A stretch of 64,000 nucleotides of DNA, taken from CBDHHC01 sp965263345. GTDB lineage: Bacteria > Pseudomonadota > Alphaproteobacteria > Rhizobiales > CBDHHC01. This document shows positions 54,712-63,465 of this stretch, piece by piece (positions within the stretch are counted from its first letter, which is position 1; each line of letters opens with the position of its first letter). A program made the position numbers and the translations under genes. The notes under the pieces were generated by a model that was not told the DNA's origin, searched no databases, and saw only the letters and a list, made by a program, of their open reading frames with translations. The stretch spans positions 62,001 through 126,000 of the forward strand of contig CBDHHC010000004.1 in the NCBI GenBank assembly GCA_965263345.1. The letters run 5' to 3'.

Positions 54712-55677
54712 TTATTTTGCTCTTGGGTGGACTTGAGCATACTTAGCGAGTATTTTTTCTCTGTCGACTTCAGTATAAATTTGTGTGGTAGACAGACTTG
54801 CGTGTCCTAATAATTCTTGTATTTCACGTAAGTCTGCTCCATTTCCTAATAAATGTGTTGCAAAAGAATGTCTTAAAGCATGTGGTGTCGCAGTATCAGG
54901 TAACTTTAGGCCTATTCTTAGTCTTTCTAAAAGAAGCTGAATAATTCTTGCATTTAAGCGGGCGCCTTTTACTCCCCAAAACAGAGGATCGCTTTTTGAT
55001 TGATGATATGGACACAGTTTTAGGTAGTTTTCTATCGCTTCAATTGTAATAGGTAGTACAGGAACCATTCTTTCCTTATTTCCTTTTCCTTTTACAACTA
55101 AAATATTTCTACTGTTATTTGGTGCATCTTCCAGATTTAACCTCAAAGCTTCAGATATGCGAAGTCCCGATCCATAAAGCAAAGTCAGAATGGCTACATC
55201 CCTTGGTATGACCCAATCTGGATTCTTTGTTATCTGTTCTGAAGTTCTCTGCTTAATGGTCTGAGAAGCCTTCTTAATAGTCAGAGGTTTTGGAATACCA
55301 TGAGGTATTTTGGGGCTAGATATTAGCTGTATTGCTACATTCTGTTCGTGGCCATTTCTTTCTAAATATTTATAGAACATTCTAAGAGCTGATAATGTTC
55401 TAGCTAAACTACGGCTAGATGCGCCAAGCCTACGTCGCTCTGAAAGAAAGGCCCTAAAATCTCGTGCTTTTAATGAATTTAGATCATTAAAAGTTGGAAC
55501 ATCTCCCAATTTATGAGCTAAGAATGCAAAAAATTGCCGAGTATCACGCTGATATGCTTCTATTGTTTTATCTGCTAAGTTTTTATGATCTTTAAGATAT
55601 TCAAACCATTGAATAATAATTTTATGCACTTCAGATGAAGTCACACCTAAAAGATTTGCATATTTGGGGTCTGACAT
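54712..55677 (-). CDS. xerC: Tyrosine recombinase XerC/XerD
   Basis: A 321-residue Xer recombinase that resolves chromosome dimers at dif. The N-terminal SAM-like domain (YLKDHKNLADKTIEAYQRDT) precedes the catalytic domain with Arg173 (LYGSGLRISEALRL), a Lys near 197-199 (VVKGKGNKERM), His267/Arg270 (PHALRHSFATHLL), His292 (LLGHASLSTTQ) and Tyr301 (IYTEVD), the complete set. It is called XerC rather than XerD from the gene neighbourhood (priA, fsa); that part is less sure. Confidence 0.92.
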   Translation of the reverse strand: MSDPKYANLLGVTSSEVHKIIIQWFEYLKDHKNLADKTIEAYQRDTRQFFAFLAHKLGDVPTFNDLNSLKARDFRAFLSERRRLGASSRSLARTLSALRMFYKYLERNGHEQNVAIQLISSPKIPHGIPKPLTIKKASQTIKQRTSEQITKNPDWVIPRDVAILTLLYGSGLRISEALRLNLEDAPNNSRNILVVKGKGNKERMVPVLPITIEAIENYLKLCPYHQSKSDPLFWGVKGARLNARIIQLLLERLRIGLKLPDTATPHALRHSFATHLLGNGADLREIQELLGHASLSTTQIYTEVDREKILAKYAQVHPRAK

Positions 55678-55726
55678 TTTTCTTTACATGATGAATGGTA
55701 ATTAAAATAGCCTAGAGTTTTTCCTT

Positions 55727-57919
55727 TTAGGCAATTTTTAATTTTTCTACAAAATTATTAATTTTATCTTTCATATTTGTCGTATTTTCGTGTAATTTTT
55801 TGCTCATTGAGCTCATTGTTACAGAAATGCCATCAGCAGATTTTGTTGCTTGCTCAACAACATCAATATTTTGCGAAATATTTGATACATCATCAGCTAC
55901 GAAATTCATGTTTTCTGAAATTTTCTCAGTTAGCTGTTTTTGTTCTTGCAATGCGGTAACAACAATGGATGTATATTCATCTACATCACCGATTTTCTCA
56001 GTTACACTTGTTATTTTTGAGGATGCAGATTTACTTGTTGTCTGAAGATCCTTTATTTTAGATGTTATTTCTTCTGTTGCTTTTGCAGTTTGAGTTGATA
56101 GCTCCTTTACCTCAGCAGCTACAATAGAAAATCCTCGTCCAGCTTCACCTGCCCTAGCAGCTTCGATTGTTGCATTTAAAGCTAATAGGTTGGTTTGATC
56201 TGCTATTTCATTAATTAACTTCAAAATTGAACCAATACTATCTGTAACTTGCTCAAGTTTATTCATGTTTGTAAGGGCATCTTTTGCTTCGTCAGCAGAG
56301 TTTGAGGCTATATTTTTTGCTTCTAGTACTTTATCAGAAATTTCGTTCATAGAACCTACAAGGTTTTGTGCTGCTTCTGATGTTACTATAGATTTTTCAG
56401 ATGATTGAGACGAGGATGAGAAAACAGATTGGCAGCTTTTTAAACTGCGACTAGACTCTTCTGTCATTTCTGAAGCGATGTTAGATATTTCATTTACCGA
56501 GGTATCAAAGCTATTAATTATTTGAGTTGTTTCAGACTCAAAATTAGTAATTTCTGATCCTAAAGACTTTAAATGACTTTGATAAAGCAACTTCTCGTTA
56601 GCAGAATCACCCTGTAAACTTGTGATGTCATGTATTTGTTTTCTAATGCTGTTTCGCATTTCCAGTAGTGCTTTTATCAATTCAGCCAGATCAGAATTTC
56701 CTGTCACTTCGACCTTGTTATCATATTTACCTTTACTGATTAAAATTGCAAACTCTTTAGCCTGTGCTATCTGAATTGAGATTGATGAAGATAGAAAAAT
56801 TATTATTATGATTGAAAGACAACTTGCTGATACGACAACAAACACAATATAATCTGTCTGGGATGCAGATAGTGTTTCAAATTTGTTTCTCTGTACTCTT
56901 CCTACCTTGTTTAGTTCTTTAACTACACCAGTGAAATCTTTGTTTATTTTGCCTGCAACAACCTGTAAACTGTCAGGTACTCCAACAATATTGTTTTGAA
57001 AATTTCTCTTAATCTCCTCAGAGAAATACTTTATTTGGTTGAGAATAAATTGAGATTTAATTTTTGTTTCTTCATTCTCAATTCTTTTCATGCCGGACTT
57101 CAATTTACGTCCAATAATTTTTGTTATTCTTTTTATTTTTTTTTCAGAAATTTTCTTATTTGCGAGTAAATCTATATAAAAATTACTCCATTGACTTTGT
57201 GCAGAACTAATTAAACTAAATGACCTAAAAGATTTTTCATATAATTCAATGCCATGCTGTTTAACGTTATCTGTTCCAATAATTCCTGAGAAACCAATAC
57301 AAACAGCACATAAAAATGAGATAAGACTTGCAAATGTTAGTTTTAACCAAACTGACAAGTAAGATCTAAAGTTCTCATAAGTATCAATTGGTGTGATTTT
57401 CGACAAACATCTGTTTTTCAATATATTTTTATTATAAATAGTTGCAGCACAATGTATCAAAAGCATTACGATAAATGTTGCTGCGATATATTTATGTAGG
57501 ACTAATAAATCTGCCGCGAGAGAGATATTCGGTGATACGATATTAGGAAGTGTTAACAACCAGAAAAAACTTACTTCCTGCCCTATAGAATTTGTATACA
57601 TCCACCCTATTATTGGGCCCAATAATAAAATAATATATAGGGAAAAATGGTTTACTTTAGCAGCCCATTTCTGCCATGTTGGGATGTTCTCATCTAATTT
57701 AGGTAAGGGCTCGCGAAAACGAACATATACTCTTATTAAAGTGGCCAATAAAAGTAATAAACCGAAACCACGATGCAGTTCCATGAAAATTAGAGCTGTG
57801 TCTTGATCCTGAAGCATATGTAATGTAAATGCATTGATTAGATGCAAAATTGCGAAAGCTGCAATGCCCCAATGTAACAAGATCATTCTATCGCTATATC
57901 TATCTACAGATTTAGCCAA
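55727..57919 (-). CDS. Cytochrome b561 / methyl-accepting chemotaxis protein fusion
   Basis: A 730-residue chemoreceptor with an unusual front. Residues 8-165 match prokaryotic cytochrome b561: four helices, with His16 (RMILLHWGIAAF), His49 (FMELHRGFG), His142 (LLVLHKYIAATF) and His156 (MLLIHCAATIY) placed as two haem-ligand pairs. A fifth helix (193-214) leads to a helical periplasmic region (215-355), then helix 357-378, a HAMP-like segment (380-425) and the MCP signalling hairpin with its tip around 570-605 (INEIADQTNLLALNATIEAA; GEAGRGFSIVAAEV). It likely senses redox state or electron flow. The last of three same-strand genes, after the peroxidase and cupredoxin genes. Confidence 0.9.
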   Translation of the reverse strand: MAKSVDRYSDRMILLHWGIAAFAILHLINAFTLHMLQDQDTALIFMELHRGFGLLLLLATLIRVYVRFREPLPKLDENIPTWQKWAAKVNHFSLYIILLLGPIIGWMYTNSIGQEVSFFWLLTLPNIVSPNISLAADLLVLHKYIAATFIVMLLIHCAATIYNKNILKNRCLSKITPIDTYENFRSYLSVWLKLTFASLISFLCAVCIGFSGIIGTDNVKQHGIELYEKSFRSFSLISSAQSQWSNFYIDLLANKKISEKKIKRITKIIGRKLKSGMKRIENEETKIKSQFILNQIKYFSEEIKRNFQNNIVGVPDSLQVVAGKINKDFTGVVKELNKVGRVQRNKFETLSASQTDYIVFVVVSASCLSIIIIIFLSSSISIQIAQAKEFAILISKGKYDNKVEVTGNSDLAELIKALLEMRNSIRKQIHDITSLQGDSANEKLLYQSHLKSLGSEITNFESETTQIINSFDTSVNEISNIASEMTEESSRSLKSCQSVFSSSSQSSEKSIVTSEAAQNLVGSMNEISDKVLEAKNIASNSADEAKDALTNMNKLEQVTDSIGSILKLINEIADQTNLLALNATIEAARAGEAGRGFSIVAAEVKELSTQTAKATEEITSKIKDLQTTSKSASSKITSVTEKIGDVDEYTSIVVTALQEQKQLTEKISENMNFVADDVSNISQNIDVVEQATKSADGISVTMSSMSKKLHENTTNMKDKINNFVEKLKIA

Positions 57920-58005
57920 CTTTCACCCCGATTCATAAAAAAGATGATCTTTAAATAAATATAAAATAGAAAAATATTCTGTAATATAACATGATTAAAA
58001 ATATA

Positions 58006-58320
58006 TTACTCGACTGTAATTACTAAATTCATTTTGGGGTGAATGTGACAACCAATTGTAAATGTTCCAGCAATTGGGAAATCAAGTACATACTCTTCTT
58101 TTGGAGGAAGCAAAGGGCTATTAACCTGTATTTCTCCCTCTTTAGCCATTAAATGGTGTGCGGTACGATCACTATTTGTAAATCGAATTTTATCTCCAAC
58201 TGAAATTGTAATTTCATTCAGTGAAAATTTCAAACCTTTTTGATCTATAATATGCTCCTCTGATAGAGCGGAGGATGACGATAAGATAAAAAAGACTATA
58301 AATAATCCTAATTGTTTCAT
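58006..58320 (-). CDS. Exported cupredoxin (plastocyanin/azurin-like)
   Basis: A 104-residue blue-copper protein with a signal peptide (QLGLFIVFFILSSSSALSEE). The copper ligands are visible: a His in SDRTAHHLMA (55 or 56), then Cys91, His94 and Met97 in GCHIHPKMNLVI. VGDKIRFTNSD is the typical first strand pair. It should carry one electron at a time in the periplasm. It lies 38 bases after the di-haem peroxidase gene and 86 before the b561-chemoreceptor gene, all on one strand. Confidence 0.9.
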   Translation of the reverse strand: MKQLGLFIVFFILSSSSALSEEHIIDQKGLKFSLNEITISVGDKIRFTNSDRTAHHLMAKEGEIQVNSPLLPPKEEYVLDFPIAGTFTIGCHIHPKMNLVITVE

Positions 58321-58358
58321 TTTACTCTCCTCTGATTCTAGATATCAGTCTTTAAAAT

Positions 58359-59378
58359 TTATTGTGGTAATACAGGGACTGAGACCTTATCATTACTGGA
58401 TAATGTTTTTAGGAACAAAACCAAATCATGCCGATCTGTATTTGAAAGTTTGAATTCTTTCATAGCCCAAGATAGACTTCTGCGTTTCTCAAATCCATTT
58501 TCATAATGACGAATTACGTCACCTAAACTAGAGATACTTCCATCATGCATGTAAGGTGCTCTTTCAGAAATATTTCTTAAGGTTGGTGTTTTGAATGCAT
58601 GTTTTAGAGTGTAAACACCCTTTACAACATCTCCACGCCCCAGATCTTTGCTCTTGAGGCCAATATCATGGAATGCATCATCAGTGAAACGCCAGCTGTT
58701 GTGGCAAACTGCACAATTAGCTTTGGTATTGTAAATTAAGAAACCATTAATTTCGTTTTTGTTTAGTGCTGTTTCATCCCCTTCAATCCATTTATCAAAT
58801 CGAGACTTGCTTGACACTAAAGTACGCTCGTATGAAGCAATTGCCTTAGCGATATTATCAATGTTTTGTGGGGCTTGTTCATTTGGGAATGCTGCTTGAA
58901 AAAGCTTTTGATAACCTTTTATCTCTTTTATTCTATTTATGACAATATCTTCAGTCATACCCATTTCAGCGTCCGCCAGAATTGGTCCTTTAGCTTGCTC
59001 TTCTAGGCTCTTCGCCCTTCCATCCCAAAATAATAAAGGCGCCCATGCCAAGTTTAACACTGTAGGTGAATGGCGTCCTAATCGATTTCCTTTATGACCG
59101 AGACCAGTTGATAACCCATCTTCCCAACCTAATGATGGATTATGACAAGTTGCACATGACATGGTCCCAGTTTTTGAAATACGAGGGTCAAAATAGAGTT
59201 TTTTACCAAGATCAATTTTTTCTTTTGTTAGAGGATTGCTCTTGGGGGCCGGAATGGATTTTGGTCTTTTATATTCGGACTTAAGCTTTTTAATATCCAG
59301 TTTAATTTCATCAGCTATTGAATTGTAATTACTTAATACAATTGATAAAAAAACTATATTAAATAAAAACCTGCCCAT
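58359..59378 (-). CDS. Di-haem cytochrome c peroxidase (CcpA/MauG family)
   Basis: A periplasmic protein of about 339 residues with a signal peptide (FLFNIVFLSIVLSNYNSIAD). Two haem c sites are seen: CATCH (followed by NPSLGWEDG) and CAVCH (followed by NSWRFTDDAFHD). FYDPRISKTGTMSC-like LYFDPRISKTGTMSC, PTVLNLAWAPLLFWDGRAKS and TPTLRNISERAPYMHDGSI are family motifs. It reduces hydrogen peroxide or modifies a partner using electrons from a small cytochrome or cupredoxin, which here is encoded next. ATG 59378 has GGGGAT upstream; an in-frame start at 59423 is less likely. Confidence 0.92.
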   Translation of the reverse strand: MGRFLFNIVFLSIVLSNYNSIADEIKLDIKKLKSEYKRPKSIPAPKSNPLTKEKIDLGKKLYFDPRISKTGTMSCATCHNPSLGWEDGLSTGLGHKGNRLGRHSPTVLNLAWAPLLFWDGRAKSLEEQAKGPILADAEMGMTEDIVINRIKEIKGYQKLFQAAFPNEQAPQNIDNIAKAIASYERTLVSSKSRFDKWIEGDETALNKNEINGFLIYNTKANCAVCHNSWRFTDDAFHDIGLKSKDLGRGDVVKGVYTLKHAFKTPTLRNISERAPYMHDGSISSLGDVIRHYENGFEKRRSLSWAMKEFKLSNTDRHDLVLFLKTLSSNDKVSVPVLPQ

Positions 59379-59514
59379 TTTTATCCCCACGCAAACACAC
59401 AAAATGTGTATATGAAGTACCACAGACAGGTTTAATTAGATTTAATTTATTAGAAATAGAAGAAGTACTTACATTGTTATCTTACTTATTCTCTAATAAA
59501 TTAGTTATTCTAAA

Positions 59515-59982
59515 TTAATAAACTTTTATTAATTCTATCTCGAAAATCAATGTTGCACCAGGTGGGATCTGTCCACCACCACCTCCTAGAACGCCATACC
59601 CGAGGCTAGAAGGTATGACAAATTCATATTTTGCGCCTTCTTTCATAAGTTGAAGTCCTTCTGTCCACCCAGGAATAACATTTGTTAACTCAAAACCTGA
59701 TGGCTTTTTACGGTCGTAAGAATTATCGAACTCCTGACCATTTATTAGCTTACCCTTATAGTGAACCTCTACGTATGATTTAGTGTTCGGGCGCTTACCA
59801 GATCCTTTTCTGAGCACTCTATATTGTAATCCTGTTTTTGTTATTTTTACCCCATCCTTTTTGGCATTTTCGTCTAAATACCTAAATTCGGGGTTGGCTT
59901 TTGCTGTGTGATTAGAGATCGCGATTACACAAAAGCAAATGATTGCCAAAATTTTAAATTGCCCATATGCAAGAACTCTCAT
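59515..59982 (-). CDS. FKBP-type peptidyl-prolyl isomerase, exported
   Basis: A 155-residue isomerase with a signal peptide (FKILAIICFCVIAISNHTAK) and one FKBP domain: YVEVHYKGKLINGQEFDNSY, NVIPGWTEGLQLMKEGAKYE, FVIPSSLGYG and GATLIFEIELIKVY. It assists folding of periplasmic proteins. ATG 59982 has GGGAG 8 bases upstream and is preferred over ATG 59997. Confidence 0.93.
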   Translation of the reverse strand: MRVLAYGQFKILAIICFCVIAISNHTAKANPEFRYLDENAKKDGVKITKTGLQYRVLRKGSGKRPNTKSYVEVHYKGKLINGQEFDNSYDRKKPSGFELTNVIPGWTEGLQLMKEGAKYEFVIPSSLGYGVLGGGGGQIPPGATLIFEIELIKVY

Positions 59983-60051
59983 CCAAAATGCTCCCATGGT
60001 CGTTTCATTAATTCTTATATAACAACGCGTATACTAAAGTTTTAGAAGAGA

Positions 60052-60711
60052 TTATAGTATTGATTGCCCTGTTTTTTGCCAATCTGATAAAAAAGCTTCC
60101 AAACCTATATCTGTTAATGGATGTTTAATCATGGTTTGAAGAACTTTCGGAGGTACTGTTACAACATCAGCTCCTACCATTGCGCACTGCTTAATATGAT
60201 TTACTGTGCGAATTGATGCGGCTAGAATTTCTGTTTCTAATGTATCAGGGTAATTATCATAGATTTCCCTGATCTCTTCTATTAATTCTATACCGTCAAG
60301 CCCAATATCATCCAGGCGGCCAATGAAAGGAGAAATATATGTGGCTCCAGCTTTTGCAGCCATAAGGGCTTGGTTTGCGTTAAAACACAAGGTCACATTT
60401 ACTTGAATATTGTCATCAGAAAGAGCTTTACAAGCTTTTAAACCATCCCATGTTAATGGAACTTTTATTGTAACATTTTCAGCAATTTCTATTAGTTTTT
60501 TGCCTTCGGCAATCATTCCTTCAGCCTCAGTAGCTGTAACTTCTGCACTCACTGGACCATCAACAACTGCGCAAATATCCTTTATTACTTCCTCAAATTG
60601 CCGCCCCGTTTTTGCGACAAGAGATGGGTTTGTTGTTACTCCATCGACTAAACCAGTCTCCGAGAGCGCGCGGATTTCTTGAATATCTGCACTGTCAATG
60701 AAAAATTGCAT
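60052..60711 (-). CDS. fsa: Fructose-6-phosphate aldolase / transaldolase-like
   Basis: A 219-residue small transaldolase. The Schiff-base Lys83 is in ENVTIKVPLTWDG, the N-terminus MQFFIDSADIQEIRAL and GVTTNPSLVAK are typical, and ATYISPFIGRLDDIG holds the phosphate site. Members are either fructose-6-phosphate aldolases or true transaldolases; sequence by eye cannot decide. Divergent from priA, as in relatives. Confidence 0.92.
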   Translation of the reverse strand: MQFFIDSADIQEIRALSETGLVDGVTTNPSLVAKTGRQFEEVIKDICAVVDGPVSAEVTATEAEGMIAEGKKLIEIAENVTIKVPLTWDGLKACKALSDDNIQVNVTLCFNANQALMAAKAGATYISPFIGRLDDIGLDGIELIEEIREIYDNYPDTLETEILAASIRTVNHIKQCAMVGADVVTVPPKVLQTMIKHPLTDIGLEAFLSDWQKTGQSIL

Positions 60712-60976
60712 ATTTGTAATCCACTTCTCCTAATATTTAGGACATGTTTGCTATTTTGAGAACTTAATTCTTGTTTCTTATTTCTGTAAATACATATTTT
60801 ATTTACATAATCTTGCAAATACAAACAATTTTGTTTGTTTTTTGATATTGCCCATTTTGCTATTTGTTGAGAAAAAGATATCATTGGTATGATTCTTTTC
60901 GTTTTCATGCATTAACATGTTTATAAAAGTCTTACAAATCTAGTTGGCTATTGTCTGGACAAGATAACACTTCATT
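60712..60976. promoter_or_regulatory. Divergent region between fsa and priA with two palindromes
   Basis: No gene is seen. TGTAAATA (60785-60792) and TATTTACA (60800-60807) form an inverted repeat with 7 bases between. CAAACAATTTTGTTTG (60822-60837) is a perfect 16-base palindrome. Either could be an operator; no regulator is known. Confidence 0.4.
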
Positions 60977-63172
60977 ATGGATCTTTTTACGCCCAAAGAC
61001 CTTAAACGTATTTCTGTCCAGCTCCCTCTGGCTATAAATCAAACCTACGATTATCTTGTGCCAGAAGATATGCAACTGGAAGTCGGAGACTTTGTTTTGG
61101 TTCCACTTGGACAACAACAAAAAATTGGCGTTGTTTGGGACAAAAATTCAGAACATGAACAAGATGACTTTGATATCAATAAGTTAAAGCAAATTATCCG
61201 TAGATATGACCTCCCTTCCATGCCTGAGGTGTCAAGGAATTTCGTTCGTTGGGTCGCACAATATAACTTAATTCCTTTGGGGATGGTCCTCAGGATGGTT
61301 ATGAGTGCGAAAAATGCTTTTGAACTAGAAAAACCCAGGTTTGGTGTGCAATTTGTGGGGCAGTTTCCTTCAAAAATGACGCCTACCAGGGAACGTGTTC
61401 TTAATATTATTAAGGACAAAAAGGTATGGAATAAGACTGAGTTATCACGTTTAGCCGATGTCGGACTAGGAGTAATCAACGGTCTTATTAAAGCTGGGAC
61501 GTTAATCTCGGTAGAGCTAAAAGACACATCCATGCCTCAACCTCGGCATGATTTTTGTTCTTTAAACTTCTCGGACACCCAAGAGTATGCTGTAACTTCC
61601 CTTCGAAGTACTGTTAAATCTGGCGGCTATTCAGTTACATTACTTGATGGAGTTACAGGATCGGGCAAAACTGAAGTTTATTTTGAAGCTGTTGCTGAAG
61701 CGCTTGCAAAAAAAACACAAGTTTTAATTTTACTTCCTGAAATTGCCCTTACAAATCAATTCATTGAAAGATTTGAGAAGCGTTTTGGGTGTAAACCCGT
61801 TGAATGGCATTCAACCTTATCTCCAGGAGCCAGAGCCAAAATATGGAAATCTGTACTAAATGGTGAGGCGAAAGCTGTTATTGGGGCTCGTTCCGGACTC
61901 TTCCTTCCTTTTAAAAATCTTGGCCTAATAGTTGTTGATGAAGAACATGATGCTGCATTCAAGCAAGAGGATCGTGGCATTTATCAAGCCCGTGATATGG
62001 CTGTGGTGCGTGCCTCTCTTGCAAAAATTCCTATTATTTTGGCTTCAGCCACGCCATCAGTTGAGAGTTTTGTTAATGTTAAACATGGAAGATATCAACA
62101 TATTCAACTTAAAGAGCGGTTTTCAGGGCGATCTCTTCCAAGAATTGAAGCTATTGACCTTAAGGCATTTCCTCCTGAGAAAGGACATTGGCTTAGTCCT
62201 GTCCTAATCAAGGCTATTCAAGAAAAGTTAGCACTTAATGAGCAAAGCTTACTCTTTTTAAACAGACGAGGGTATGCCCCACTTACATTATGTCGTGCAT
62301 GTGGTTTACGGTTCGATTGCCCCCAGTGTTCTGCGTGGCTTGTGGACCACAGATTCCGCAATCGCTTACAATGCCATCATTGTGGATTTTCAACGCCATT
62401 GCCTAAAACTTGTCCTAAATGCAAAACAGAAAACAGTCTGGTTCCATGCGGTCCAGGTGTTGAGCGTGTGGCGGAAGATGTACAAGAACTTTTTCCAGAG
62501 GCCTCTACTGTTATACTATCAAGTGATGTTGCCCCAAATATTGGTGCATTAAAGAATATCATTCAAAAAATCTCTGACGGCGATGCTGATATAATTATTG
62601 GGACCCAAATTGTTGCTAAAGGGCATAATTTTCCTAGATTGACGCTTGTTGGTGTCGTAGATGGAGATCTTGGATTAGGCCAATCAGATCCTAGAGCCTG
62701 TGAGAGAACATTTCAACTTATTCAACAAGTCACAGGACGCGCAGGACGTTTTGCAGATAATGGTGTTGGTTATATTCAAACGCATCTTCCTGATCATCCG
62801 GTTATGGATGCTCTTATTTCAGGTGATAGAGAAGACTTTATAGAACGTGAAATCCAGAATCGACATAGTGCTGGGTGGCCTCCTTTTGGACGACTTGCCT
62901 CATTAATTATTTCAGCACGTATGAAAGAACTTGCATTTGAATTTGCCCGTCAACTTGTATTGAAAGCTCCAAAAGTGAATTCTTTAACACTTCTTGGTCC
63001 AGCGGAAGCTCCCATAGCTGTTATTCGTGGGAGATACAGATATAGAATCTTAGTCAAAACGGCAAAAGATGTAGACTTACAATCCTTTCTTAATGTCTGG
63101 CTTAATGGCATTCAGAAACCGAAAGGAGACCTTCGTCTATCCGTAGATATTGACCCATATAACTTTCTATGA
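60977..63172 (+). CDS. priA: Primosomal protein N' (replication restart helicase)
   Basis: A 731-residue PriA that reloads the replicative helicase at stalled forks. It has the N-terminal DNA-binding part (SVQLPLAINQTYDYLVPEDM), Walker A GVTGSGKTEVYFEA, DEEH box VVDEEHDAAFKQED, LASATPSVESF, and the zinc region CRACGLRFDCPQC with LQCHHCGFSTPLPKTCPKCK. Helicase motifs V/VI appear in IIGTQIVAKGHNFP and QQVTGRAGRF. Complete. Confidence 0.96.
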   Translation: MDLFTPKDLKRISVQLPLAINQTYDYLVPEDMQLEVGDFVLVPLGQQQKIGVVWDKNSEHEQDDFDINKLKQIIRRYDLPSMPEVSRNFVRWVAQYNLIPLGMVLRMVMSAKNAFELEKPRFGVQFVGQFPSKMTPTRERVLNIIKDKKVWNKTELSRLADVGLGVINGLIKAGTLISVELKDTSMPQPRHDFCSLNFSDTQEYAVTSLRSTVKSGGYSVTLLDGVTGSGKTEVYFEAVAEALAKKTQVLILLPEIALTNQFIERFEKRFGCKPVEWHSTLSPGARAKIWKSVLNGEAKAVIGARSGLFLPFKNLGLIVVDEEHDAAFKQEDRGIYQARDMAVVRASLAKIPIILASATPSVESFVNVKHGRYQHIQLKERFSGRSLPRIEAIDLKAFPPEKGHWLSPVLIKAIQEKLALNEQSLLFLNRRGYAPLTLCRACGLRFDCPQCSAWLVDHRFRNRLQCHHCGFSTPLPKTCPKCKTENSLVPCGPGVERVAEDVQELFPEASTVILSSDVAPNIGALKNIIQKISDGDADIIIGTQIVAKGHNFPRLTLVGVVDGDLGLGQSDPRACERTFQLIQQVTGRAGRFADNGVGYIQTHLPDHPVMDALISGDREDFIEREIQNRHSAGWPPFGRLASLIISARMKELAFEFARQLVLKAPKVNSLTLLGPAEAPIAVIRGRYRYRILVKTAKDVDLQSFLNVWLNGIQKPKGDLRLSVDIDPYNFL

Positions 63173-63243
63173 AGCAGTTTGTTTTTTATTGTTTTGGAAA
63201 AAGCAGGCATTCTTTTTAAGTATATGTGATTAAAACATCTTTC

Positions 63244-63262
63244 TTGACAAAAAAAGTGTCAA
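63244..63262. repeat. Small inverted repeat upstream of atpH
   Basis: TTGACA-AAAAAAG-TGTCAA lies in the 293-base gap between priA and atpH. It could be an operator or a -35 box by chance; no matching -10 hexamer is seen 17 bases on. Confidence 0.35.
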
Positions 63263-63465
63263 AAATCCCCAAGATGCGTCAATCCGCCAGGTATGTGTTA
63301 TTGCATAGCGGAAGTGCGTATGATAGAGGATCTCAATCTCATCTGTTTGTTTACTCTGCTTTATGTACACACTCAGTTTGTGAGATCTAAGGTGATTTAA
63401 ATAATTTTAATGATTTGCTTTATTATTATAAAGTTAAATCGGATAATTCCAGCAAGAGCATTCAC

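Noticed and set aside
61051..61533. A 160-codon minus-strand open frame
   Set aside because: It is antisense to the N-terminal part of priA; composition is low-complexity Ser/Thr/Pro, typical of a shadow frame.
63244..63249. TTGACA as the -35 box of the atp operon
   Set aside because: No acceptable -10 hexamer lies 16-18 bases downstream, so it is reported only as part of an inverted repeat.
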